NCBI RefSeq assembly: GCF_013170705.1
Contig: NZ_CP033334.1
Coordinates: 4,565,501 to 4,629,500 of the forward strand
Direction of reading: 5' to 3'
Length of the DNA stretch: 64,000 nucleotides
Source: Mesorhizobium loti
Lineage (GTDB): Bacteria > Pseudomonadota > Alphaproteobacteria > Rhizobiales > Rhizobiaceae
Shown here: piece by piece, positions 25,967 to 34,329 of the stretch
How positions within the stretch are numbered: position 1 is the first letter of the stretch
How the letters are laid out: each line of letters opens with the position of its first letter
Made by a program: the position numbers and the translations under genes
The notes under the pieces: model-generated
What the model saw: the letters and a program-made list of their open reading frames with translations, nothing else
Databases searched by the model: none
Told to the model about the DNA's origin: nothing

Positions 25967-26730
25967 CCATTCTTCCTGAGGCCAAGGGCAAGACGGCTCT
26001 CGTCACCGGCGCCAGCCGCGGTATCGGCAGGGCGCTCGCCAAGGGGCTGGCCGAGGCGGGCTTCGACGTCGCCGTCACCGACCTGCCGTCACAGGCCGCG
26101 GAGCTTGCCGTCACCAAGGCCGAGATCGAGGCGGCGGGCAGCAAGGCCTATGTCTACACAATGGATGTCAGCAAGAAGCGCGAGATCGAAGCGACGGCGC
26201 AGGCGCTGCTTGCGGAGGCTGGTAGCATCGACGTACTGGTCAACAATGCCGGCATCTTGAAGCCAAGCCTGCTCCAGGATTTGGACGAAGCCAATTGGGA
26301 CGCGCATTTCGATGTCAACGCCAAGGGCGTGCTGATGATGTGCCAGGCCGTGCTGCCGCATATGCGCGCCAGGAAATCGGGCAGGGTGATCAACATAGCC
26401 TCGATCGCCGGCCGCCAGGGGGTGCCGACGCAAGGCCATTACGCGGCGACGAAATCGGTGGTGATCACGCTGACCCGCGTGCTGGCGCAGGAAGTCGGCA
26501 TGGACGGCGTTACCGTCAACGCCATCTGCCCCGGCATCATCCTGACCGAGATGGGCAAGAACAATCTCGGCAGCGAAGCGGCGATCCACCATTGGGAAGA
26601 TGTCGCGGCGCTGAAGCGCCTCGGCGCGCCGGAGGACGTCGTCGGGCCGGTGCTGTTCTTCGCCTCGGACCTGTCGGCTTTCGTCACCGGCCAGTCGCTC
26701 AACGTCGACGGCGGTATCTACTACCATTGA
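25963..26730 (+). CDS. SDR family oxidoreductase, second in operon
   Basis: A 255-residue classical SDR. Visible motifs are TGASRGIG, NNAGIL, NIASIAGRQG with the catalytic Ser, HYAATKSVVITLTR with Tyr and Lys, and the C-terminal LNVDGGIYYH. ATGA overlap with the kinase gene. It is clearly different from the SDR at 18829, so the operon carries two dehydrogenases; one may oxidise the polyol and the other interconvert a later or epimeric intermediate. It is the last gene before the degenerate region at 26.7-27.5 kb. Confidence 0.9.
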   Translation: MTILPEAKGKTALVTGASRGIGRALAKGLAEAGFDVAVTDLPSQAAELAVTKAEIEAAGSKAYVYTMDVSKKREIEATAQALLAEAGSIDVLVNNAGILKPSLLQDLDEANWDAHFDVNAKGVLMMCQAVLPHMRARKSGRVINIASIAGRQGVPTQGHYAATKSVVITLTRVLAQEVGMDGVTVNAICPGIILTEMGKNNLGSEAAIHHWEDVAALKRLGAPEDVVGPVLFFASDLSAFVTGQSLNVDGGIYYH

Positions 26731-27575
26731 CGATCCGCCGCGTGGCTTGCGCAATCGCCATGGCTTGAAGATGTTGATGGAGTGCTGGAGGCATCCGTCC
26801 GCTTCCAGTCCCGGCCACTCCAAAAACGGACAGTCCCCTTCAGGCCCCAAAACGGACGTCAGCCGGTTCTACAGTCGGCCATCGACTGGGGTTCCTGGAA
26901 GCTTTTCGAACTTTCTGGGTCGCGTTCCAGCCCGAATTGCGACTTTCGTAATTTCTCGCGCGCCTTGCAAAATGCTTCCGTTGTCATGTGCTATTTCCGC
27001 CCAGCGCGCCCAGAGCCGCTCGGCCGAGAACGGGCTTTTATCTTGTCCAGTACCCGCCGCGATCTCTTTCGACGAGGCCGAGGCGGCCCGGTCACACCGA
27101 ATCGAATGAGCCGTTCGCGATCGAGAGTCACGATGCTGCATTTGCCGAGATGTCTTTGGAGCATAGCGGGGGCCGCGGTCTTGGAGCGGCGAGGGGACTT
27201 GCCTACATCGCACATGTCGTCGATATGGAGGTCGATGAGTTCGCTGAATGTTTTCAGGCGCGCTATACGGGGCTTGGTCGGCGTCTCACCGCGATCGACT
27301 TGGCGCTCGGTTTCGGTGACCCAGCGCGAGGCGTCGTCTCGGCGCAGGAAGGTCTCGCTGACGTAGCGACTTTGCGACGGACTTGGACGCGCCAGGAACC
27401 GGATGAGAGCTTCGTGTGTGAAGGTGGCCATTTTTTCGTGTGCGCTCTGTGTGCGCTGAGAGATCGAAACGTGGCGAAAAGGGTCGTATTCTGGCGTAAA
27501 TTCGCGTGCACTCGGCAGATACTAACGATTTGATATTAAAGAAAAATGCTGAAAAATCAAAATAATAGAGTGGCC
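26731..27575. mobile_element. remnant of an island or prophage integrated at the 5' end of dusA
   Basis: Between the SDR operon and dusA is an 800-base stretch with no intact gene. It contains an integrase N-terminal fragment (26991-27431, minus). At the dusA side it turns AT-rich (about 27520-27572) and then changes sharply to the high-GC dusA body. 26731-26990 holds short imperfect repeats around AAAACGGAC but no recognisable gene. dusA is an established attachment gene for integrases, with insertion at its 5' end so that the element supplies a new start. I infer that the element has decayed and most of it is gone; a matching second attachment site was not found in the window. Confidence 0.55.
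26991..27431 (-). pseudogene. tyrosine-type integrase, N-terminal fragment
   Basis: The reading frame from the ATG at 27431 encodes 146 residues whose first 110 look like the arm-binding and core-binding region of a phage-type integrase: SQSRYVSETFLRRDDASRWV, TETERQVDRGE, LKTFSELIDLHIDDM, then a short helix and LDRERLIRFG. After that the frame becomes Arg-rich nonsense (PPRPRRKRSRR) and stops. The catalytic domain with its Arg-His-Arg-Tyr residues is absent in every frame, so this is a broken gene. A shift to another frame near 27100 continues open to 26869 but shows no integrase motif. It reads away from dusA. Confidence 0.6.
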
Positions 27576-28544
27576 GTGGCCCCAATGATGGACTGGACAG
27601 ACCGGCATTGCCGGTTCTTCCACCGCCAGCTAACGAAGCGTGCGCTGCTTTACACCGAAATGGTGGTGGCGGACGCGGTCATCCATGGCGCGCGCGATCG
27701 GTTGCTTGGCTTCGATGCGGTGGAACATCCGGTCGCTTTGCAGCTCGGCGGCTCCGATCCGGCGAAACTTGCCGAGGCGGCGCGCATTGGTGAGGCCTTC
27801 GGCTATGACGAAATCAATCTCAATGTCGGCTGCCCATCCGACCGCGTCCAGTCGGGGACGTTCGGTGCCTGCCTGATGAAGGTGCCCAACCTTGTCGCCG
27901 AGTGTGTCGCGGCGATGAAAGCGGCGGTGACGATTCCCGTCACCGTCAAATGCCGCATCGGCGTCGACGAACAGGATCCCGAGCCAGCGCTCGATACGCT
28001 GGCCGACGCGGTTTTCGATGCCGGCGCCGACGCCTTGTGGGTGCATGCGCGCAAGGCATGGCTGGAAGGGCTGAGCCCCAAGGAAAACCGCGACATTCCG
28101 CCGCTCGACTTTGACAGGGTTTATCGGCTGAAGGCTGGAAAACCGAGCAAGTTCATAGGCATTAATGGCGGCATTCAGTCGCTTGAAGAGGCGCGGGCGC
28201 ATCTCGATCAGGTTGACGGCGCCATGCTTGGACGCGCCGCCTACCACACGCCAGGCATTCTGGCCGGCGTCGACGCCGGCTTCTACGGCACAAAGCCCGA
28301 GGCGTTCGACTTCGCAGCGCTTATCGACGCGATGGCCGGTTATGCCGCGCGCCACATCGAACAGGGCGGGCGGCTCGGTCATGTCACCCGGCATATGGTC
28401 GGGCTGTTCCACGGCCTGCCCGGCGCGCGCCGCTACCGCCAGATCCTGTCGACCGACGCAAACCGGCCCGGCGCCGGGCCTGACGTGCTGAAGACGGCTT
28501 TCGCGGCAGTCGGTTTTGGTGGGGCAGCCGCCGAAGCCGCCTGA
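27546..28544 (+). CDS. dusA: tRNA-dihydrouridine synthase A
   Basis: An FMN enzyme of 332 residues that reduces uridines in the tRNA D-loop. The conserved start of the fold is VAPMMDWTDRHCRFFHRQL, the catalytic Cys96 is in NLNVGCPSDRVQ, and GAFG/ACLM, HARKAWLEGLSPKENR and NGGIQS are characteristic of the DusA branch. The first nine codons are AT-rich and read MLKNQNNRV, unlike the GC-rich body; I infer that this start was supplied by an integrated element. The ribosome-binding site is weak (AAAGAAAA). It is convergent with the aspartic protease gene. Confidence 0.93.
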   Translation: MLKNQNNRVAVAPMMDWTDRHCRFFHRQLTKRALLYTEMVVADAVIHGARDRLLGFDAVEHPVALQLGGSDPAKLAEAARIGEAFGYDEINLNVGCPSDRVQSGTFGACLMKVPNLVAECVAAMKAAVTIPVTVKCRIGVDEQDPEPALDTLADAVFDAGADALWVHARKAWLEGLSPKENRDIPPLDFDRVYRLKAGKPSKFIGINGGIQSLEEARAHLDQVDGAMLGRAAYHTPGILAGVDAGFYGTKPEAFDFAALIDAMAGYAARHIEQGGRLGHVTRHMVGLFHGLPGARRYRQILSTDANRPGAGPDVLKTAFAAVGFGGAAAEAA

Positions 28545-28559
28545 CGGGTTGGGTTAACC

Positions 28560-29267
28560 TCAGTCCCTGAGGATCATCCGGTCGCCGCGCACGTCGAAGC
28601 CTGACAGCGAGCCGATGAAGTTCATGCCGAGCAGGCTTTGGCTCAGCATGCCGGGGGCCGCGACCATCACCGACATGTCCTTGCGCACGATGCCGCCGAT
28701 CGCCACCGCGTCGGTTTTGACCGCCGCGGCGCGCGCCATGCCGTTGGCTGTCGAAACCGGTATCGTGTAGTTGAGCGCCGCCGGGTTGAAGCCGGCGGCT
28801 TGCGCGTCTTCCGATGTCAGCACCGTGCTGGTCGCGCCGGTGTCGACAACGGCGCGCACCGGATTGCCGTTGACCAGGATGCGCGCTTCGAAATGGCCAT
28901 TGTCGGCCTTGTCGAGGGTCACGGTGGCGTGGCCGTCTTCGATGCCAAGCGCCAGCGGACTGCCGGGAACGAGGCCCGCCGTCACCCGGCTGGCGACGTC
29001 CTGCAGTTCGTAGCGATACTGGTAGCCGGTGATCAGGGCGAGCACGATTGCCGCCCAGGCGCCAAGGTTGCGGGCCATCGCGCCCAGCGGGCGACCTGAC
29101 CGCAGCAGGCCGGCGCCGATCAGCGCGCCGAAGGCGCCAAGCCAGATCAGCCGGCCGAAATCGTAATTTTCCACGCCAAGCGTGCTGCCAGCGGAATCGT
29201 TGAGCATGAGCAGGACCGCGCCCACGCCAATCACCGCCATCATAATCCAGAACAGCCTGCTGCTCAT
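28560..29267 (-). CDS. TIGR02281-type clan AA aspartic protease (retropepsin-like)
   Basis: A 235-residue membrane-anchored protein. Three hydrophobic helices (about 7-22, 39-55 and 68-82) precede a single retropepsin domain with the catalytic motif VVDTGATST (Asp142) and the terminal LLGMNFIGSLSGFDV, where pepsin-like proteins have their second conserved loop. As with viral proteases it would work as a homodimer, here probably on the periplasmic side. Found widely in alphaproteobacteria; its substrate is not established. It lies next to a DUF1289 gene on the same strand, 10 bases apart. Confidence 0.87.
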   Translation of the reverse strand: MSSRLFWIMMAVIGVGAVLLMLNDSAGSTLGVENYDFGRLIWLGAFGALIGAGLLRSGRPLGAMARNLGAWAAIVLALITGYQYRYELQDVASRVTAGLVPGSPLALGIEDGHATVTLDKADNGHFEARILVNGNPVRAVVDTGATSTVLTSEDAQAAGFNPAALNYTIPVSTANGMARAAAVKTDAVAIGGIVRKDMSVMVAAPGMLSQSLLGMNFIGSLSGFDVRGDRMILRD

Positions 29268-29277
29268 CCGTGCCTCG

Positions 29278-29508
29278 CTAAAGTGCGTCGCGTTCGCGCG
29301 CCATGCGGGTGCGGCGCGTTTCCCGGCGCGGCCGGCGCTCGACCGTTTCCAGCCGGGCCGGCAGTTCGGCCATCACATTGCGGCGCGTTTCGGGCGTCAT
29401 CCCCATCCAGGCGCCGATTTCCTCGCGCGTGCGGCCGCAACCGAAGCAGAAGCCGGTTTTCATGTCGATCGAACAGACAAGGATGCAGGGAGATTCGATG
29501 GCCGTCAT
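29278..29508 (-). CDS. DUF1289 domain protein
   Basis: A 76-residue cytosolic protein with the family cysteine pattern CX3CX8CX2C (Cys8, Cys12, Cys21, Cys24 in SPCILVCSIDMKTGFCFGCG), likely binding zinc or an iron-sulfur cluster. The rest is a short helix (TREEIGAWMGMTPETRRNVM) and a basic, Arg-rich tail. The function of the family is unknown. It is probably cotranscribed with the downstream aspartic protease. Confidence 0.88.
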   Translation of the reverse strand: MTAIESPCILVCSIDMKTGFCFGCGRTREEIGAWMGMTPETRRNVMAELPARLETVERRPRRETRRTRMARERDAL

Positions 29509-29694
29509 GACTTTCTCACGAGCGACCCGTTCGGATTCCGCTCTTCCATCTCCACATGGTGCAACGGCAAAGCCAATGCAAGCCCTCGCGATCGCGTCTT
29601 CTCAGGCCATCTTTGCGGCAATCAAGGCGGATGTTTGGGGGAGGTTGTGCCGATCACCCAACGCGGCTATGCCGCTCACCAACTCTAGGAATGA

Positions 29695-30708
29695 ATGATT
29701 GCTCACGACATGACCAGCGCGCTACCTTTTGACGATTTTCGCAACCTGCTCGACAATTTGCCAGCAGCCGACCTCAAGGCGCAAGCGCGCGTGCACGCGC
29801 TGTTCGCCAAGGCGGACAAGCCAGCGCATTCGCTCGGCCGCATCGAGGAGATCGCCGCGAGGCTTGCTGCCTGGAGCGGTAGGGCTCCGCCCGCCGTGAC
29901 AAGGCCGCTGATGGCCGTCTTTGCCGGCAATCATGGCGTGGTCAGACATGGCATTTCGCCACGCCCGGTGGCGGCGACAGCCAATGCGGTCGAGCTCTGC
30001 GCGGCCGGTGGTGCGGCGATCAACCAGATCTGCATCGCCAACGATCTCGGACTGAAGGTGTTCGATCTTGCCTTGCACATCCCCACAGGCGACATCACAG
30101 ATGATGCCGCGCTTGATGAGCGCGGTTGCGCGGCGACCATGGCCTTCGGCATGGAAGCGATCGCCGGCGGCACCGACCTGCTTTGCCTCGGCGATCTTGG
30201 CGTCGGCAATTCCACTGTCGCCGCGGCGTTGTTTGCGGCACTGTTCGGGGGCAGGGGTGTCGATTGGGTCGGCCCGGGATCCGGCGCGGACGCGGCCATG
30301 CAGGCGCGCAAGGCGGAGGTGGTCGATGCGGCGCTGGCGTTTCACAGCGACCATCTAGAGGACCCGCTGGAGGTGTTGCGCCGGGTCGGCGGCCGCGAGT
30401 TCGCGGCGATAGCCGGCGCCATCCTCGCCGCGCGGATGCAGAAGATTCCCGTGCTGATCGACGGATTTGCGGCAACGGCCGCCGCGGCGGTGCTTTATGC
30501 CGCGAACCCCGCAGCGCTAGAGCATTGTCTTCTCGCCAGCCTGTCGCCCGAGCCCGCGCATGCAAGAGCCGCCGAGTTGCTTGGCTTCCGCCCACTGCTC
30601 GACCTGGGCATAAGCCACGGCGAAGGGGCAGGAGCAGCGCTTGGAGCGGGCCTGGTCAAGGCGGCGGCGCTGACCAGTTCGGGCATGGCGGCAGCTGTTC
30701 GGGGCTAA
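29695..30708 (+). CDS. cobT: nicotinate-nucleotide-dimethylbenzimidazole phosphoribosyltransferase
   Basis: A 337-residue cytosolic enzyme of cobalamin lower-ligand assembly: it makes alpha-ribazole phosphate from nicotinate mononucleotide and dimethylbenzimidazole. Diagnostic segments are FAGNHGVVRHGISP, LGDLGVGNSTVAAAL and the terminal ISHGEGAGAALG with the catalytic Glu. AGGA lies four bases before the ATG at 29695; an in-frame ATG at 29710 is the alternative. No cobalamin riboswitch was seen in the 186 bases upstream. No other cob gene is in the window. It is convergent with the histidine kinase gene. Confidence 0.94.
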   Translation: MIAHDMTSALPFDDFRNLLDNLPAADLKAQARVHALFAKADKPAHSLGRIEEIAARLAAWSGRAPPAVTRPLMAVFAGNHGVVRHGISPRPVAATANAVELCAAGGAAINQICIANDLGLKVFDLALHIPTGDITDDAALDERGCAATMAFGMEAIAGGTDLLCLGDLGVGNSTVAAALFAALFGGRGVDWVGPGSGADAAMQARKAEVVDAALAFHSDHLEDPLEVLRRVGGREFAAIAGAILAARMQKIPVLIDGFAATAAAAVLYAANPAALEHCLLASLSPEPAHARAAELLGFRPLLDLGISHGEGAGAALGAGLVKAAALTSSGMAAAVRG

Positions 30709-30727
30709 GCCGCGAGACGTACGCGGC
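30709..30727. terminator. possible bidirectional hairpin between cobT and the histidine kinase gene
   Basis: GCCGCG (30709-30714) and CGCGGC (30722-30727) form a 6-bp GC stem with a 7-base loop directly after the cobT stop codon, in the 35-base gap between convergent genes. No T-run follows on either strand, so termination is only inferred from position. Confidence 0.35.
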
Positions 30728-30743
30728 GTTGACGAGGTGGCTC

Positions 30744-32264
30744 CTACCGGCGTCGCGCCGCCACTGCCGCGGTCGGCAGTGCCGGCAGCTCTTCCATCAC
30801 CCGGCTCAGCGGGAAGATGGCAATCGCCTCGGTGCCTTCGCGCAGCTTGGAATGGAGCTCGAATTCGCCGCCATGCATGGCAAGCAGCCCTTGCACGATC
30901 GGCAGGCCAAGCCCGGTGCCTTGCTCGGCGCTCTTGATGGCGATCGAGCCCTGGCCGAAGGCTGAAAGCACGATCGGAATCTCATCCTCGGGAATGCCGG
31001 GGCCATTGTCCTTGATCGAAATGTATTGCCCGCCGCCAGCCGTCCAGCCGACGCGGACGCGGATTTCGCCGCCGGTGGCGGTGAATTTTATGGCGTTGGA
31101 CAAGAGGTTGAGCGCGATCTGGCGCACGGCGCGCTCATCGGCGAACAGACGCGGCAATGTCTGTTCGAAATCCTGGATGACGCGGATGTCCTTGTTGCGC
31201 GCCCTCAACTCCATCATATGGCAGCAATCCTCGACGATGTTCAGCAACATCACCGGCTCTTCGTTGAGTTGGTAGCGGCCGGCCTCGATGCGCGACAGGT
31301 CGAGGATCTCGTTGATCAGGTCGAGCAGATGCTGGCCGGAATCGTGCACGTCATGGGCGTAGTCGCGATAGGTGGGGTTGCTCATCGGCCCCAGCACTTC
31401 GTTCGCCATCACCTCGGAAAAGCCGAGAATGGCGTTGAGCGGCGTGCGCAATTCATGGCTCATCGAGGCAAGGAAGCGCGACTTCGCCAGATTGGCATCC
31501 TCGGCCCGCCGCCGCGCCTCGTCCGACATCGATTTGGCCGTCTCGAGTTCGGCGATCAGTGCATCTTTTTCGGAGCGGAACGACAACAGCATCAGGGAGG
31601 AGCGGTTGAGTTGACGGGCGACATAGGCGAAGAAAGGCAGTGACACGACAAGCAGCCCGGTCATGATCACCTCTACCGGCATCCACAATTTGGTGCCGAC
31701 ATAGGCATAGAGCGCGACAGGCACGGCAAAGGTCGCCAGCAGTGCTCCGCTGAGCGACGAGGCCATGAGAGCCGTCCCGGCCATGGCAAGCAGCATCACC
31801 ACCGCCTTGACCACCTGGAACCGGTCGACCTCGCAGGCGGCGCAGCCGAGCAGGACGAACCAGGCCCAGCCGAGGCCGCAAAGGAAGTGGCCGACCAGGA
31901 ATTCGCGTCGCGTTTGCAAGGGGTTGAGCTCGGAAGCTTCCGTGCGCTCAATGCGCCGGGCCATGAAGGCGACGATGGTATAGCAGGTGAGCGTGAACAG
32001 CGCCCAGAGCCCGATCTCGTTGCCGACGCCGGCGAGCCGGCCGGCCGCGGCGATCGCCAGGACCAGCAGCGGGATGGCCACGGCACCGCTTGTCATGGCG
32101 CGGGCGTGGAGATTCAGCAGTTCACGGTCGAAATCGGGATTGCCCGCCTGCTGCGAAAGACGGTCGCGCGTCTTGCGCACCGCGCGCGCCACATCGCTGT
32201 TGCGATGAGGTTTCCTGCGGTCCACAATGAACTTGTCCGCTGTGTTCGAGCGTTGCAAGGGCAT
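30744..32264 (-). CDS. membrane sensor histidine kinase
   Basis: A 506-residue two-component kinase. After a basic N-terminus come about six hydrophobic helices (residues about 57-215), a short coiled linker (EKDALIAELETAKSMSDEAR), the HisKA box SHELRTPLNAILGFSEVM with phospho-acceptor His270, and the HATPase domain with NLLSNAIKFT, DNGPGIP and GTGLGLPIVQGL. No sensory PAS domain or response regulator lies beside it, so it is an orphan. The ATG at 32264 is preferred to an upstream TTG. The PleC/DivJ-like H-box suggests the cell-cycle or development type common in this order, but this is not proven. Confidence 0.9.
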   Translation of the reverse strand: MPLQRSNTADKFIVDRRKPHRNSDVARAVRKTRDRLSQQAGNPDFDRELLNLHARAMTSGAVAIPLLVLAIAAAGRLAGVGNEIGLWALFTLTCYTIVAFMARRIERTEASELNPLQTRREFLVGHFLCGLGWAWFVLLGCAACEVDRFQVVKAVVMLLAMAGTALMASSLSGALLATFAVPVALYAYVGTKLWMPVEVIMTGLLVVSLPFFAYVARQLNRSSLMLLSFRSEKDALIAELETAKSMSDEARRRAEDANLAKSRFLASMSHELRTPLNAILGFSEVMANEVLGPMSNPTYRDYAHDVHDSGQHLLDLINEILDLSRIEAGRYQLNEEPVMLLNIVEDCCHMMELRARNKDIRVIQDFEQTLPRLFADERAVRQIALNLLSNAIKFTATGGEIRVRVGWTAGGGQYISIKDNGPGIPEDEIPIVLSAFGQGSIAIKSAEQGTGLGLPIVQGLLAMHGGEFELHSKLREGTEAIAIFPLSRVMEELPALPTAAVAARRR

Positions 32265-32340
32265 CAAAAACTTCAATTTATGCGTGCAGCGGTTCCAAGG
32301 TGTTAAGCTACGTTCGAATGATTAACCAACCGTTTGCCAT

Positions 32341-32964
32341 ATGAGCCGTTCCTGGTCGCCAAGATCGCGCAGGCGGTACGCGGCGCCGCGACCGAGAAGC
32401 CTGTGGCGCAAGCTCATGGACTACGGGCTGGCCATCATCATTCTGGGGTTGCTGATCCTGCTGGCGGCGCGCCTCGACCGGGTCGAGACGCGCCAGACAA
32501 AAGGCGCGGCCGTCATCAATGACGGCGATTCGATCACGCTCGGCGCCGAGCGCATCCGCATGCGCGGCATCGACGCGCCTGAATACACCCAGACCTGCCG
32601 CAGGAACGGCGCCGACTATGCCTGCGGCACGCTCGCGCGCCAGTCGCTGGTGCGCCTGATCGCCGGCAGGCCGGTCACTTGCAGCGGCTGGCAGCGGGAT
32701 CGTTATGGGCGGCTGCTTGGCGACTGCAAGGCGGGTGACACGGATCTCAACCGCGCCCAGGTCGAGGCTGGCTGGGCGGTTGCCTATGGCGATTTCGAAA
32801 GCGAGGAAGCGATTGCTCGCACGGCAAAGGTCGGTATCTGGGCGGGCACGTTCGATCGGCCGCAGGACTGGCGCGACAGCCATCACGGCGAAGTCGTGGA
32901 ACGAAAACACGGCACGCTGGCGTCGATCGGTGATGCCGTGCGGGAGATTTTTCGCTTCTGGTGA
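32341..32964 (+). CDS. thermonuclease family protein (SNase-like, membrane-anchored)
   Basis: A 207-residue protein with a basic N-terminus and one hydrophobic segment (about 28-44), followed by a staphylococcal-nuclease-type OB domain: DGDSITLGAERIRMRGIDAPE, the Cys-containing loop QTCRRNGADYACG, DRYGRLLGDC and LNRAQVEAGWAVAY. The conserved Arg and Asp/Glu of the active site are present (RMRGIDAPE, RYGR). It is likely exported to the periplasmic face. Divergent from the histidine kinase, with 76 bases between them. Confidence 0.87.
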   Translation: MSRSWSPRSRRRYAAPRPRSLWRKLMDYGLAIIILGLLILLAARLDRVETRQTKGAAVINDGDSITLGAERIRMRGIDAPEYTQTCRRNGADYACGTLARQSLVRLIAGRPVTCSGWQRDRYGRLLGDCKAGDTDLNRAQVEAGWAVAYGDFESEEAIARTAKVGIWAGTFDRPQDWRDSHHGEVVERKHGTLASIGDAVREIFRFW

Positions 32965-32995
32965 AACGCATCTGGCGGAAGGGAAGGAGGATCGA

Positions 32996-33607
32996 ATGAA
33001 GCTGTTCGACGGTGGCCGGGCGCCCAACCCGCGGCGGGTTCGCGTTTTCCTTGCCGAGAAGGGGATCGCGGTTCCAATCGTGTCCGTCGACATGGGCGCG
33101 CTGGAGCACAAGAGCCAAACGGTGAGTTCGCGCAACCCTTTACAACGCCTGCCGGTGCTGGAACTTGACGATGGCACCATCATCACGGAATCCGTCGCAA
33201 TCTGCCGCTATTTCGAGGAGTTGCAGCCCGAGCCGGCCCTGTTCGGACGCGGCGCGCTCGGCAAGGCGCAGGTCGAGATGTGGCAGAGGCGGATGGAGCT
33301 CAATCTGCTGAGCAGCGTCGCGCAGGCCTTTCGCCATATCCATCCAGCCATGAAGGAATGGGAAATCCCACAGATCCCGGAATGGGGCGAGGCCAACAAG
33401 CCGAAGGCGGTCGAGTTCCTGAAGATACTCGACCGCGAGTTGGCGAGCCGCGAGTTCGCCGCCGGCGACAGCTATTCGATTGCCGATATAACCGGCCTGA
33501 TCGCGATCGACTTCATGAAGCCGGCCCGCATCAAGGTGCCGGAGGAATGCACCAATGTGTTGCGCTGGCATCAGGCGATCTCCAGCCGGACGAGTGCCGC
33601 CGCTTGA
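32996..33607 (+). CDS. glutathione S-transferase family protein
   Basis: A 203-residue cytosolic GST. The N-terminal thioredoxin-like domain starts MKLFDGGRAPNPRRVRVFLA and has the glutathione-binding LPVLELDDGTIITESVAICRY (Pro and Glu-Ser); the C-terminal helical domain ends with AGDSYSIADITGLIAIDF. GAAGGAGG before the ATG at 32996 decides the start. The stop overlaps the next gene's TTG start by four bases. The substrate is unknown. Confidence 0.9.
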   Translation: MKLFDGGRAPNPRRVRVFLAEKGIAVPIVSVDMGALEHKSQTVSSRNPLQRLPVLELDDGTIITESVAICRYFEELQPEPALFGRGALGKAQVEMWQRRMELNLLSSVAQAFRHIHPAMKEWEIPQIPEWGEANKPKAVEFLKILDRELASREFAAGDSYSIADITGLIAIDFMKPARIKVPEECTNVLRWHQAISSRTSAAA

Positions 33608-34221
33608 GTGTGGAACTGGATAGCTTTGCCGCGACGGTCCGGGCCTGCCGTATCTGCGTCGAAAATCCCGTCGGCAAACCGCTGCCCCATGAGCCAAGGC
33701 CGGTCCTGCGGCCGTCGTCCAGCGCGCGCATCTTGATCGCGAGCCAGGCGCCGGGAACCAAGGTGCACCTGTCAGGCATGCCGTTCACCGATGCCTCCGG
33801 CGACCGCCTGCGCAACTGGCTTGATGTGACCCGCGACGAATTCTACGACACCGAGAAATTCGCCATCGTGCCGATGGGCTTCTGCTTTCCCGGTCAGGAT
33901 GCCAAGGGCGGCGACTTGCCGCCAAGGCGCGAATGCGCACCGGCATGGCGCACGCCCTTGATGGCGCTGATGCCGCGAATAGACCTCGTGCTGACGATCG
34001 GCATCTATGCGCAGTCCTGGCACATGGGCGCCGCGCGCCGACCCTCGCTGACGGAAACGGTGATGGACTGGCGTGCCATCTGGGAGAATTCGGTCGGTGC
34101 GAAAGTGCTGCCGCTGCCGCACCCGTCATGGCGCAACACCGGCTGGCTGAAGCAGAATCCATGGTTTGAAATGGATTTGCTGCCTTTCCTTCGGTCGGAA
34201 ATCCGCTATCGCATTGGCTAG
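33604..34221 (+). CDS. uracil-DNA glycosylase superfamily protein
   Basis: A protein of about 205 residues with the UDG fold: an N-terminal ACRICVENP cysteine pair, RILIASQAPGTKVHLSGMPF, GDRLRNWLDV and LPLPHPSWRNT, the last matching the HPS-type substrate loop. In related family 4 and 5 enzymes four cysteines bind an iron-sulfur cluster; here only the CxxC pair is plain. The start is TTG at 33604, overlapping the GST stop by four bases; GTG at 33610 is the alternative. Catalytic activity is not certain because the usual acidic motif near GQAPG is SQAPG here. Confidence 0.82.
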   Translation: MSVELDSFAATVRACRICVENPVGKPLPHEPRPVLRPSSSARILIASQAPGTKVHLSGMPFTDASGDRLRNWLDVTRDEFYDTEKFAIVPMGFCFPGQDAKGGDLPPRRECAPAWRTPLMALMPRIDLVLTIGIYAQSWHMGAARRPSLTETVMDWRAIWENSVGAKVLPLPHPSWRNTGWLKQNPWFEMDLLPFLRSEIRYRIG

Positions 34222-34291
34222 GCACTCAGCAAGAAATCACTCGCTTTATTGGCGATTGGCAGAATTTCTTTCTTGTGAAAGCCTCGAATAA

Positions 34292-34318
34292 GAGGGAATA
34301 TAGATAAACTATTCCCTC
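34292..34318 (+). promoter_or_regulatory. dyad before the Lrp-type regulator, likely autoregulatory site
   Basis: GAGGGAATA (34292-34300) and TATTCCCTC (34310-34318) are perfect 9-bp inverted arms with a 9-base AT-rich centre, ending 11 bases before the Lrp/AsnC gene start and touching its Shine-Dalgarno. A further inverted pair AAGAAAT/ATTTCTT lies at 34231-34237 and 34264-34270. Lrp family proteins bind such dyads in phased arrays and usually repress their own gene. Confidence 0.55.
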
Positions 34319-34329
34319 AGGAGCCTCCG

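Noticed and set aside
26747..27533. Several overlapping plus-strand open frames before dusA
   Set aside because: None has a ribosome-binding site or recognisable domain; the only family resemblance in the stretch is to an integrase on the minus strand.
29509..29694. Possible cobalamin riboswitch before cobT
   Set aside because: I looked for the B12 box and conserved stems in the 186 bases upstream and saw none.
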